The notes under the pieces are model-generated. The model was not told where the DNA came from and did not search any database. It saw nothing but the letters and a program-made list of their open reading frames with translations. Shown here in pieces: positions 1 through 7,997 of a stretch of 12,098 nt of DNA. Source of the DNA: Solirubrobacteraceae bacterium (lineage in GTDB: Bacteria > Actinomycetota > Thermoleophilia > Solirubrobacterales > Solirubrobacteraceae); contig JASHYF010000030.1 in the NCBI GenBank assembly GCA_030043235.1, forward strand, positions 1 through 12,098, written 5' to 3'. Position 1 is the first letter of the stretch, and each line of letters starts with the position of its first letter. The position numbers and the translations under genes are program-made.

Positions 1-1134
1 CCCGCGATCATCTTCATCGACGAGCTCGACGCGGCCGGGCGCAAGCGCGGCGCGGGCATCGGCCAGGGCAACGACGAGCGCGAGCAGACGCTCGACCAGA
101 TCCTCGTGGAGATGGACGGCTTCGCCGGCGACGGCGGCCTCGTGGTGATGGGCGCGACCAACCGCCCGGACATCCTCGACCCGGCGCTGCTGCGCACCGG
201 GCGCTTCGACCGCCAGGTCACGATCGACACGCCCGACGTGCACGGGCGCCTGGAGATCCTGCGCCTGCACGGCGGCAAGCGCCCGCTCGCGCCGGACGCC
301 TCGCTCGAGGAGGTCGCGCGCGAGACGCCGGGCTTCACCGGCGCTGAGCTCGCCAACGTGATCAACGAGGCCGCGCTGCTGAGCGTCCGCGACGGCCGCG
401 CCCAGATCGAGCAGTCGGCGCTCGAGGAGGCGATCGACCGCGTCGTCGCGGGACCGGCCAAACACCACATCCTCACCGAACAGGAGCGCTGGCTGATCGC
501 GATCCACGAGGCCTCGCACGCGGTCGTGACCGAGGCGCTCGGGCATGCGACCTCGACGCGCAAGCTGTCGATCGTCGCGCGCGGGCGCCAGCTCGGCACC
601 GCCGCGCACATGCTCTCCGACCGCGACCAGGTGATCATGACCAAGCCCGACCTGCAGACCCAGCTGATCGTCATCACCTCCGGCCTCGCCGGCGAGCGCA
701 TCGCCTTCGGTCACACCTCGACGACGGTCAACGACGACCTTCATGCCGCCACCGCGCTCGCGCGCAGCATGGTCACCTCCTTCGGCATGTCCGAAGCGCT
801 CGGCCTGGTGACGATCGGCGAGAAGAGCGGTGAGGTGTTCCTCGGCGCCTCGCTGCAGGACCTCGGCTCCGTCGGCCCGGAGACGCTGAACCTGATCGAC
901 AACGAGGTCGAGCGTCTCGTCGGCGACGCCGAGGCGCGGGCGGCGGCGATCCTCGACCGCAACTGGAGCACGGTCGAGGAGACGGCCGCGGCGCTGCTCG
1001 AGCAGGAGACGCTGTCGGGGGTGGCGCTCGACGCGGTGCTCTCCACTGTTCAGGAGAGCACGCTGGAGGAGTTGGCGCCGGTGCGCAGGGCCGCGCCCCC
1101 GCGCTTCACCACCCGCGACCCCAAGCAGACGTGA
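1..1134 (+). CDS. ftsH: FtsH-type ATP-dependent zinc metalloprotease (AAA+ / peptidase M41), 5'-truncated by window edge
   Basis: FtsH proteases are membrane-anchored hexamers that use ATP to unfold membrane and cytosolic proteins and degrade them at a zinc site. The frame is open from base 1, so the N-terminal membrane part and Walker A lie upstream; 377 residues are visible, against roughly 600-650 for a whole FtsH. Visible residues 3-11 are Walker B ([10 protein letters not shown]7 and E8). The second region of homology follows ([20 protein letters not shown]), with arginine-finger candidates R68 and R71. The AAA lid follows, with [16 protein letters not shown] near 110-125. The M41 zinc motif is HEASH, with H169, E170 and H173; the usual form is HEAGH. 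The likely third zinc ligand is D246 in VNDDLHAAT, followed by the conserved [12 protein letters not shown]. The ATG at base 106 is internal to the AAA domain and is not the start. The stop overlaps the next gene. Glu is almost always GAG, unlike the genes downstream. All catalytic residues that can be seen are present. It could be a paralogue rather than the housekeeping copy. Confidence 0.93.
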   Translation, partial: PAIIFIDELDAAGRKRGAGIGQGNDEREQTLDQILVEMDGFAGDGGLVVMGATNRPDILDPALLRTGRFDRQVTIDTPDVHGRLEILRLHGGKRPLAPDASLEEVARETPGFTGAELANVINEAALLSVRDGRAQIEQSALEEAIDRVVAGPAKHHILTEQERWLIAIHEASHAVVTEALGHATSTRKLSIVARGRQLGTAAHMLSDRDQVIMTKPDLQTQLIVITSGLAGERIAFGHTSTTVNDDLHAATALARSMVTSFGMSEALGLVTIGEKSGEVFLGASLQDLGSVGPETLNLIDNEVERLVGDAEARAAAILDRNWSTVEETAAALLEQETLSGVALDAVLSTVQESTLEELAPVRRAAPPRFTTRDPKQT

Positions 1135-1931
1135 TGAGAGCCCGCCGGCCCCGCGTGCGCGTGCGGATGCCCTCGCCGGCGATGGTGGTGGCGCTGATCG
1201 CGCTCGTGTTCTCGACCACGGGCGCCGCCGACGCTGCCCGCCACGCTGTGATCGCCGCCATCGACGGCCATCCGATCAGCGCCACCCCTCACGCGGGCGG
1301 CATCCTGCTTCTCGGCAAGAACGGCAAGTTCCCCGCCTCGGCTATCCCGACCGTAAACGACGCCGGCCGGGTGGACGGCAAGACCGCCGAAGAACTCGCG
1401 GGCGAGTGTCCCCCCGACACGGTCGACCTCGGGACCTGGTGCTTGGACTCCGCTCCATATCCCCTCACCAAGGCCGATCTCGGCAAGAACGACTTCGTCT
1501 GGGCGAGCAAAGCCTGTGAGGCCGAAGGCGGGTGGCTGCCATCGGCTGCCGAGCTGCTGGGGGCGGCCAACCGCGTGAAGCTCGAGTCCGTGATAACCGA
1601 CTCGCCGCTCACGGCCACGATCGACCAGGACCCCACGCGCGGGCTCAAAGACGAACGCGAAATGAGCTCCACGCTGGTGACCACCGAAGCCGGTTCGGCC
1701 GCCGCCGGCTTCGAGGGCGTATCGGAAGGCGCCACCGGCGACCCCCGCCAGGGCCAGGCGAACCCGATACCGATGGGGGCCAACCCGCTGCCCGAATCCC
1801 TGCAGTACGTCACCGTCTATGACAACCACCAGAACGGCGGCTTCGCCGGATCAGAGCCGGTCTTCGACCCGGAGAACTTCCGCTGCGCCTTCGCCAAGAC
1901 CCCGGGGGCTGACGTCGAACCAGAAACATGA
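1131..1931 (+). CDS. Secreted small protein with C-type-lectin/FGE-like C-terminal region, function unknown
   Basis: I do not know a function for this 266-residue protein. The N-terminus is strongly basic (Arg-rich, residues 3-12) and is followed by a hydrophobic stretch at about 15-33 and small residues (GAADAA), so it is a signal peptide or membrane anchor. A linker with KFPASAIP and GRVDGKTAEEL (61-89) resembles short segments common in actinobacterial surface and phage-tail-like proteins. From residue 101 (GTWCLDSAPYPL), through KACEAEGGWLPSAAELLGAA (127-146), to YVTVYDNHQNGG (226-237) and NFRCAF (249-254), the order recalls FGE-sulfatase/C-type-lectin folds, in which a CEA..G.RLPTEAEWE-like segment and a terminal GFRCA motif are typical. 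No catalytic site can be recognised. Cysteines 92, 104, 129 and 252 could pair outside the cell. The start is either GTG at 1131 or the adjacent ATG at 1134. Both overlap the ftsH stop and give the same leader. No good Shine-Dalgarno site precedes it, so translation is probably coupled. The lectin/FGE link is inference. Confidence 0.85.
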   Translation: MMRARRPRVRVRMPSPAMVVALIALVFSTTGAADAARHAVIAAIDGHPISATPHAGGILLLGKNGKFPASAIPTVNDAGRVDGKTAEELAGECPPDTVDLGTWCLDSAPYPLTKADLGKNDFVWASKACEAEGGWLPSAAELLGAANRVKLESVITDSPLTATIDQDPTRGLKDEREMSSTLVTTEAGSAAAGFEGVSEGATGDPRQGQANPIPMGANPLPESLQYVTVYDNHQNGGFAGSEPVFDPENFRCAFAKTPGADVEPET

Positions 1932-3931
1932 GCGCCTGCGCCTTCTCGGGCAACGACCTGGCAAGGCGCCGGCGAGCGACCCTCGCTCTCGCGCTGTGCC
2001 TGCTCGGGATCGCGCTCGCCGCGGCCGCCCCGGCCGGCGCGGTCATTCTCCCGGCGGTGACGCTCGACGGGCCGAGCGAGGAAATCGTCGGCTTCGGAGG
2101 TGCGGCGATGGCCGAAGACGGGACCGGAGGCGTCGTCTACCTCGAGCGCGTCGCCGGAGTCCCGCACGTGTTCGTCTCGCGCTGCGTGGGAGGGCACTGG
2201 CTCGCGCCCATCCGCGTCGACACCGCCGAGCCCTACGCCGCCAGCTGGCCTCGCATCGGCGCGGCCGACGACGGTGAGCTGATCGTCGTCTGGGTCACAC
2301 CGTACGCGACCGAGAACGAACGCCCGGTGGACGAGCTCCTGGCATCCACGCTCGGCCCCAGCTCATCGACGTTCGGTCCCGCGATCATGCTGGACGGCGA
2401 CGTCGGCGACGGGACGGGCACGAGCCCGGACCTCGCCGTCAGCCGGAGCGGCCAGGCTGACCTGGTCTATCGCGTCGTCCCCGTCACGCTGAGCGCCGAA
2501 CAGCAGAAAATCCCTCTGCTGCGCCCAACGGACGTGATCGAGGAAGTGCGCGTCGCCCACTACAACGGGCAGAGGTGGTTGGACCTGGGCGAGATCAACC
2601 GCGAGCCCGGGATCTCGATGCGCCCGCCGACCGAAGCAAACGCGCCCAAGATCGCGATCGGCCCGACCGGCAACGGCATCGTCGCATGGCAGGAGCCGGA
2701 AATCAACGGCGTGGCTCGCATCTGGGCGAGGCGGGTGTTCGGGACGAGCCTCGACTACGTGCTGCCGGTCACCGCCACGAGCTACGACGGAGCGCCGATC
2801 AACGACGACGCGGACGCTCCCAGCGTGGCGTTCACGCAGCTCGGCCAAGCGGTGGTGGCCTACCGCCAGACCGTTGGCCCAGGCTCGCCCCTGCCTGGAC
2901 CGCGGATCTTCGTGAACACCCTGCCCGACGGCGAAGCCGGCAGCGGCGCTGAGTTTCTCGGCGCAAGCGTCGCCGACTCGGACGTCCCCGGTGGCGATGC
3001 GGCCACGGTCGGCCCGCCGAGCGTGGACATCGACGAAAATCGGGAAACGCGGCTCCTCTACGACGACGACGGCACGCCGCGGGTGCTCGAGGGCAACGAT
3101 CGCGGGCAGTTCGTCTCGACGCTCTCGCTCGGTCCGCCGTTCGACGGTCCCGAAGAGGCCCCGGTGAGCGTCATGGATCCGGCCGGCGGCGGCGTCTCGG
3201 CGTGGCCGAGCGCCAACGCCGAAGGCGATCCGGGCGTGGCCGTGCGCGAGGACTTCCCCGACGGCGCGGTGCAGACCGGGCTGGTCAGCGGGGGCGCCGG
3301 CGGCGAAGTCGCTGAACTCGCCGTCGGGCGGTCGGGGTTGGGTGACGGGCTCGTCGCGTTCCGCCAGGGCTCGCTGGGCAATGCGGCAATCGTCGCCACC
3401 GTGGTGAGCGCCCCACCCGCCACCTTTCCGATCGAAGCGCCGAAAGGCTGGATAAAACCCGCCCAGGCGACGGTCTCGTGGGCGGAAGCGCCCAGCGCGA
3501 ACGGCCCGCTGAGCTACCAGGTGGTGCTCGACGGGCACGCTCTGCCCCCGGTCCCCGCGGGCGCGCTCACGATGAGAATCCCCGCCAGCGAGCTGGGCAG
3601 CGGGCACCACGAGGTGCAGGTGCTCGCGACGGACGTCGACGCGCAGTCGACCCTGACGGCGCCCATCACGATAGACATCGACGGCGAACCTCCGACCGTC
3701 GGGATCACCCACGCCGACCACGACGAAGCTGTCGTCGTGCGGATCAAGGACGCCTACTCGGGGGTCGATGCCCACGCGGTGAGCGTCAGCTTCGGCGACG
3801 GGCATCACGCCAGCGGGCGCGCTCGCTATACCCACCGTTACGCGCACCCCGGCGTCTATGAGATCGTGGCCCACGTGCGGGACCTGGCCGGCAACGCGGG
3901 CACCGTCCGTGAGCTTGTGAGCGTCCGATGA
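1928..3931 (+). CDS. Secreted repeat protein (probable beta-propeller) with Ig-like region and C-terminal PKD domain
   Basis: A 667-residue exported protein of unknown function. The signal peptide is clear: RRRR at 13-16, a hydrophobic core at 17-34 and likely cleavage after AGA (36-38). Residues about 58-480 carry eight copies of a short motif of the form hydrophobic-A-x4-G-x2-VVA-aromatic. Examples are IGAADDGELIVVW (110-122), IAIGPTGNGIVAW (242-254) and VAFTQLGQAVVAY (300-312). The copies are spaced about 48-73 residues apart, which fits propeller blades. Residues about 500-590 look like an Ig-like or fibronectin-like beta sandwich. The end (618-667) is a PKD domain with VSFGDG, YTHRYAHPGVYEI and VRDLAGN. 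PKD domains usually mediate binding or spacing on the cell surface. The ATG overlaps the previous stop as ATGA, with no evident Shine-Dalgarno site. The next gene overlaps it in the same way. No catalytic motif was seen. Export and PKD are firm; the propeller is inferred from repeat spacing. Confidence 0.88.
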   Translation: MSACAFSGNDLARRRRATLALALCLLGIALAAAAPAGAVILPAVTLDGPSEEIVGFGGAAMAEDGTGGVVYLERVAGVPHVFVSRCVGGHWLAPIRVDTAEPYAASWPRIGAADDGELIVVWVTPYATENERPVDELLASTLGPSSSTFGPAIMLDGDVGDGTGTSPDLAVSRSGQADLVYRVVPVTLSAEQQKIPLLRPTDVIEEVRVAHYNGQRWLDLGEINREPGISMRPPTEANAPKIAIGPTGNGIVAWQEPEINGVARIWARRVFGTSLDYVLPVTATSYDGAPINDDADAPSVAFTQLGQAVVAYRQTVGPGSPLPGPRIFVNTLPDGEAGSGAEFLGASVADSDVPGGDAATVGPPSVDIDENRETRLLYDDDGTPRVLEGNDRGQFVSTLSLGPPFDGPEEAPVSVMDPAGGGVSAWPSANAEGDPGVAVREDFPDGAVQTGLVSGGAGGEVAELAVGRSGLGDGLVAFRQGSLGNAAIVATVVSAPPATFPIEAPKGWIKPAQATVSWAEAPSANGPLSYQVVLDGHALPPVPAGALTMRIPASELGSGHHEVQVLATDVDAQSTLTAPITIDIDGEPPTVGITHADHDEAVVVRIKDAYSGVDAHAVSVSFGDGHHASGRARYTHRYAHPGVYEIVAHVRDLAGNAGTVRELVSVR

Positions 3932-6111
3932 GCCCGCGTGGGCTCCGGCTTCTCGCATGCCTCGGCCTCGTGGTGGCGCGATGCGTGTGGATCGCGCCCG
4001 CGGGGGCGGACGTGTTCGGCTCCATCGGGCTCGTCTCGGCCGGCACCCTGGCCGGGACCACGATCGACCAGCAGGCCAACTTTGCGAGCAACCCCGCCAT
4101 CTCGGGGGACGGGCGCTACGTGGCGTTCCAGGGATCGATCGGGGGAAGGACCGGGATCTTCCGCCGCGACCTGCAGACAGGCGAAATCGCGGTGGTCGTC
4201 GAAGGAAACGCGGTCCTGCCGTCGATCAGCGAAGACGGCCGTTACATCAGCTTCACCACGACCGCGAGGTTGGACGAAGAGAACGCCGCCAACTCGGCGC
4301 CGAATGTGTACGTGCGTGACATGGACGTCCCCAGCGATGCTCCCTGCGGCAAGGAATGGGAGGGGCGGGGCGAACCCTGCGCCTTCACGCTCGCGTCGGC
4401 GGTCGATGAATCGTCTCGGGGGCTGGAATACGAATACGACGACCCGCCGGCTGAAGAAAAGCTCTACGGATCGCTGGCGGCCGGCCGCACGGCGCTGAGC
4501 GCGAACGGCCGCAAGGTCGCGTTCATCACGACGGCGATCTCCAACCTGGCCGGCGCCAAGACGCCAAAGCTGCAGGTGGCGGTGCGCAACCTCGAAACGA
4601 AGAGCACGGAACTCGTGAGCGTGGTGTACGAGGACGGAAAAACGACGTCCGAGCCGGTTCCCACCAGTGAAGAAGGCTACGGCGCTGTATTTCCGGGCGC
4701 TTCGCTGACCCCCAGCTTTCCACAAGGACCGTACGCGGGCGCATCGATCAGCGCCGATGGCTCGACCGTGGCCTGGATGGGGACGCAGGTGGGCAAGCAG
4801 GCCCCCACCCTCCCAATCGGGGATCCCGCCTCCGAACCCAAATACACCGAGCCGCTGTGGCGGCGCATCGGCGAAGGCACGAGCTCGCCGACGCGGCGGA
4901 TCACCGGCGGCTCGGACCCCGTCAGTCCGGCATGCCAGCAGAGCGGAGAGACCGAGCTGCAGCTGCCTCCCACGCTGTCGGATCCATGTCAGGGACCGTT
5001 TGAAACACAGGGCGGGCAGGGAGAGGCGGGGGCAGGCCTGTGGACGGCCGGCGCCGAACAGGACTACCTGCCACGCCTCAGCGCCAACGGCCAGATGGTG
5101 GCCTTCCTCGCGACCGCGCGTGAAATAGCGAGCGGCGAAGAACTCAAGTCTTCGGAACACTCTGACGACCTGTACGTGGCCAACATGGCTGACGGGCTGA
5201 CGCGCGTGCAGGCGCTGCGCCGCCTGACCGAGCTGGCCAGCGGGAGCGCCGGCGAAGAGGCGCGTAACGCCCCGATCGTCGACCTGGGGATCTCGCCGGA
5301 CGGAAGCGAGATCGCCTTCACGACCGAACGGACGGTCTTTCCGCTCGGCTCGCCCGCGTACGTGAGCGCGCCGGCGGCGGCGGTCGGCGCGATGGAACTG
5401 TTCGACGTCGACCTCGCCGACGAAACGCTCACGCGCGTCACGCAGAGCTTCGAAGGGAAGGCGCCCGAAGCCCCCGCTGGCCAGAACCCAGTCACTGCCT
5501 CGCCGTCGTTCTCCGCCAACGGCCAGCTCCTGGCGTTCGCCTCGAACTCCGACGACCTCGTCTACGGCGAGGGCAACAAAGCCAGCAACGCCTTCGTGGT
5601 GGAACGGCTCAGCTTCCCCTCCGTGCCCGCGAGCCAGGAAGTCTCGAGCGTACCGGCCGACCCTGCGCTGATCCCGACATGGGATCTCAGCGTCACGGCC
5701 TTCTCGCGCGGCAACGGCAGCATCTCGCTCTACGTCTACGTGCCCGGCGCAGGGACGCTGACGGCGGACGCGGAGGGTGCGGTGCCGGTCACCGAGGCCG
5801 CGGCGGCCTGTCGCCGGCATCCGCGGGGCTGCCATGTGATCACGAGCGTCGCCAGGCGCGTGCTCGCCTCGGGCGGCACGCGCCCGAGCGCCAGCGGGCT
5901 GATCGTGCTCCAGCTTCAGCTCGGCAATGAGTACGACGCCCTGGCGGAAAGAGGTGGCGGTCTGGATGCCGCCGTCAACGTCGTCTTTTCCGCGGCGGGG
6001 CACACGCCGCTTCACCAGACGATCGAGGTGAGCTTCCACCGCACACCGTCTCGCAAACCGGCCCACCGAGCGCGCACGAGCGCCAAGCGCAAGAGGGGGC
6101 ACCGGCCGTGA
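3928..6111 (+). CDS. Secreted seven-repeat TolB/PD40-like beta-propeller protein
   Basis: A 727-residue protein. The N-terminus (MSPRGLRLLACLGLVVARCV, then APAGA near 23-27) is a signal peptide. Seven copies of the PD40/WD40-like motif (S-x-DG-x-x-hydrophobic-AF) are readable: AISGDGRYVAFQ (57-68), SISEDGRYISFT (99-110), ALSANGRKVAFI (189-200), SISADGSTVAWM (273-284), RLSANGQMVAFL (383-394), GISPDGSEIAFT (454-465) and SFSANGQLLAFA (527-538). These are characteristic of TolB-type propellers and normally close a ring that binds a partner protein or ligand. Cysteine pairs 140/151 and 336/354 lie in long inter-blade loops. Residues about 584-703 form a separate beta-rich module (VYVPGAGTLTADA; VNVVFSAAGHTPLHQTIEVSF) of a type often seen at the ends of actinobacterial surface proteins. 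The last 24 residues are highly basic (Arg, Lys, His). The start overlaps the preceding stop as ATGA. It is not TolB itself: there is no Tol operon and the length is greater. The partner is unknown. Confidence 0.9.
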   Translation: MSPRGLRLLACLGLVVARCVWIAPAGADVFGSIGLVSAGTLAGTTIDQQANFASNPAISGDGRYVAFQGSIGGRTGIFRRDLQTGEIAVVVEGNAVLPSISEDGRYISFTTTARLDEENAANSAPNVYVRDMDVPSDAPCGKEWEGRGEPCAFTLASAVDESSRGLEYEYDDPPAEEKLYGSLAAGRTALSANGRKVAFITTAISNLAGAKTPKLQVAVRNLETKSTELVSVVYEDGKTTSEPVPTSEEGYGAVFPGASLTPSFPQGPYAGASISADGSTVAWMGTQVGKQAPTLPIGDPASEPKYTEPLWRRIGEGTSSPTRRITGGSDPVSPACQQSGETELQLPPTLSDPCQGPFETQGGQGEAGAGLWTAGAEQDYLPRLSANGQMVAFLATAREIASGEELKSSEHSDDLYVANMADGLTRVQALRRLTELASGSAGEEARNAPIVDLGISPDGSEIAFTTERTVFPLGSPAYVSAPAAAVGAMELFDVDLADETLTRVTQSFEGKAPEAPAGQNPVTASPSFSANGQLLAFASNSDDLVYGEGNKASNAFVVERLSFPSVPASQEVSSVPADPALIPTWDLSVTAFSRGNGSISLYVYVPGAGTLTADAEGAVPVTEAAAACRRHPRGCHVITSVARRVLASGGTRPSASGLIVLQLQLGNEYDALAERGGGLDAAVNVVFSAAGHTPLHQTIEVSFHRTPSRKPAHRARTSAKRKRGHRP
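6093..6099 (+). promoter_or_regulatory. Shine-Dalgarno-like site for the GTG start at 6108
   Basis: GAGGGGG ends eight bases before the GTG at 6108, inside the end of the preceding gene. It is the clearest ribosome-binding site among the five internal starts and supports GTG as the initiation codon, with its GTGA overlap. The run also lies in codons for a Lys/Arg-rich tail, so part of its purine content could be due to coding. Confidence 0.5.
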
Positions 6112-7997
6112 GCCGCCTATCTGCCGCGCTCGCGCTCGTGGCGGCGATTGGCCTGGGGGCTGCCGGGCCGCTCGCATCGCCGGCGGGTGCCAGCGAAGGG
6201 GCGGGCGCCGTTTCGTGGCGCCTCGAACAGCCCCTGCCGCCGGAACTGCCCGACGGGGAAAGATCGAGCACGCCCATAGGCCTCGGCAAGATCGGCGACG
6301 TCGAGTTCTGGGCGCCCAACCGCGGGTTGTTGATCACCGCGGGCAATCCGCCGACGATCCCCCCCGGTGTGTGGGCTTACAACGGCGTCTCCTGGCACGA
6401 GCTGGCAGACGTGTGCGGCGCCACCGACGGCCGCATAGCGTGGGCGGGTCCGGAAGAGTTCTGGACGATCTCAGACGGGCGTCCGGGACAGGTCGTCGGC
6501 GAAGGAAGCCCGCCGTTGGCGGACAACACGCTGTGCCACTTCTCCGGCGGGCAGGTCGTGGGCTCCTACGCCTCGCTGGCCTTCCTGCCGACCTCCTACC
6601 AGGTGATGCACGGCGCGGCGTGTCTCGGACCCGAAGACTGCTGGTTCGGCGGCGAACCGCTGCCCGACGACCAGACGGGCGCCTTCCACCTGCACTGGGA
6701 CGGTAACTCGCTGAGCGCCGTGCCCGGACCGCAGGGTCACGCCGTCGAGGACATGCGCGCGTACGACGGCCAGATCTATGAGAGCGTGCACCTGGCGCTC
6801 ACCGACAAACTGAGCGAACAGGAACCCTTTGGAGAGTACTCGGACGTGCATCTGATCGAGCCGAACGGGGTCGAACCTTCGTTCGCATCGCTCTATCCCG
6901 GGTGTCCGTCCTCGTGTGTGCCGGTCTACTCCGAAGAAGAGCTGCCCGACGCCCTCGACTTCCTGCGCCTCAGCGCCGGGCAGCACGCCCTGTGGGGAGC
7001 GGCCGACCCGACCAAGAACCCGCCCGAATCGACGCTGGGCCAGGTCACCGTCCTGCGCGACGTCCTGCGCGAAAAAGAAGAAACCTGGAGTCAGTTGATC
7101 GGCCCCACGACCGACCCGGAAGGCAGCAACCCGTTCACGAAAGTCGAAGGCAAAGAATCGCCTGAGAACGAAGTGATCGAGTCGATCGCCGCGGAGCCGC
7201 CGAGCGCGTCCGAAGGCGCCGAGGGGTCCGAAAGCGCCTGGCTGGCGCTGAGCTCGCGCAAGAACGCCGGCCAGGAACCGCTGGCGCCGGCGATGGTCGC
7301 TCGCCTGTCCGGCGAAGGAGACGTCAGCGAAAGGCAGACGTTGCCGAGCGAACAGGAAATGCGCGAAGGGATCGGGCCGAAGGGGTCCGCCTCGATCGTC
7401 ACCTGCCCGGCCGCCGACGACTGCTGGCTTGCAACGAGCCAGGGCTGGCTCTTCCACCTGGCTCCCGAAGACGAACGGGACCTCCCCCCCGACACCGACC
7501 CTGCCTTCGCCGGCCTGATCACCTACCGCCCGCCCGATGCGGGGATACCGGCGGTGATACCGGACGCGCTTCCCGAAGACGACTCCGGCGTCCTCGGCGA
7601 AATACCCGCGCTGCCGAACACGGCTGTCGAAACCAAGACCTCGGTCGAAGCGAGGGCCGACGTGCCACTGCTCTCGGCGCTCCACGCGCGACTGGTGCAT
7701 GGCACGACGCTCGAACTGCGCTTCCACCTCGCCGTGAAGGCCCGCGTGCGCCTGCTGGCCGAACGCCACAAGCACCTCGTCGCGAGCACCCCCACGCGCA
7801 CGCTCGCGGCCGGCGAGCGCCACCTGCTGCTTGCTCTGAACCGCGATCGCTGGCCGACGAAGCTCACCCTGAAGACGCAGGCGCTCGCACCTCTGCCGAC
7901 GGTCTCGTTGCACTCTCAAAGTGTGGACACGATCTCCACCAGCATGTTCGTACAGCCGCGCCTGCCTTCGTTCTCAGGGTTGGGATCGCCGGGTTGA
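6108..7997 (+). CDS. Secreted repeat protein with two C-x5-C-W motifs and C-terminal beta-sandwich-like module
   Basis: A 629-residue protein of unknown function. Residues 1-29 form a signal peptide (MSRLSAALALVAAIGLGAAG, then ASPAGAS). The body is rich in Trp, Gly and Asp blades such as GVWAYNGVSWHEL (87-99), GPEEFWTISDG (114-124) and FHLHWDGNSL (193-202), suggesting a propeller. Two matching motifs, ACLGPEDCWFGG (171-182) and TCPAADDCWLAT (432-443), share C-x5-C-W. This form recalls the repeated C-P-x-x-x-D-C-W-A-V-G segments of actinobacterial secreted repeat proteins. C266/C270 form a further pair. A Glu/Ser/Pro-rich linker (about 345-375) and a Pro/Asp-rich linker (about 452-500) separate the parts. 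Residues about 515-595 form a basic beta-sandwich-like module (TLELRFHLAVKARVRLLAER; RWPTKLTLKT), seen at the C-termini of other secreted actinobacterial proteins. GTG was chosen as start because it overlaps the upstream stop, has a Shine-Dalgarno site and gives a complete signal peptide. No enzyme motif was seen. Confidence 0.87.
   Translation: MSRLSAALALVAAIGLGAAGPLASPAGASEGAGAVSWRLEQPLPPELPDGERSSTPIGLGKIGDVEFWAPNRGLLITAGNPPTIPPGVWAYNGVSWHELADVCGATDGRIAWAGPEEFWTISDGRPGQVVGEGSPPLADNTLCHFSGGQVVGSYASLAFLPTSYQVMHGAACLGPEDCWFGGEPLPDDQTGAFHLHWDGNSLSAVPGPQGHAVEDMRAYDGQIYESVHLALTDKLSEQEPFGEYSDVHLIEPNGVEPSFASLYPGCPSSCVPVYSEEELPDALDFLRLSAGQHALWGAADPTKNPPESTLGQVTVLRDVLREKEETWSQLIGPTTDPEGSNPFTKVEGKESPENEVIESIAAEPPSASEGAEGSESAWLALSSRKNAGQEPLAPAMVARLSGEGDVSERQTLPSEQEMREGIGPKGSASIVTCPAADDCWLATSQGWLFHLAPEDERDLPPDTDPAFAGLITYRPPDAGIPAVIPDALPEDDSGVLGEIPALPNTAVETKTSVEARADVPLLSALHARLVHGTTLELRFHLAVKARVRLLAERHKHLVASTPTRTLAAGERHLLLALNRDRWPTKLTLKTQALAPLPTVSLHSQSVDTISTSMFVQPRLPSFSGLGSPG

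Noticed and set aside
106..108. ATG as start of the first gene
   Set aside because: It lies just after Walker B inside the AAA module. The frame is open and conserved back to base 1, so the true start is upstream of the window.
2363..3958. 531-codon open frame on the - strand
   Set aside because: Antisense to the PKD protein gene; Arg, His, Asp and Val-rich with no recognisable motif. GC shadow.
3928..6111. Calling this gene tolB
   Set aside because: It has TolB-type PD40 repeats, but the length (727 residues), the extra C-terminal module, the basic tail and the absence of other tol genes do not fit the true TolB of the Tol-Pal system.
3856..6177. 773-codon open frame on the - strand
   Set aside because: It lies antisense to the clearly real TolB-like gene, is Arg/Gly/Ala-rich, and shows no signal peptide, domain or ribosome-binding site. 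It is a shadow of GC-rich third positions.
6471..7919. 482-codon open frame on the - strand
   Set aside because: Antisense to gene 5, with an Arg/Phe/Gln/Gly-rich composition typical of the reverse complement of a GC-rich gene.
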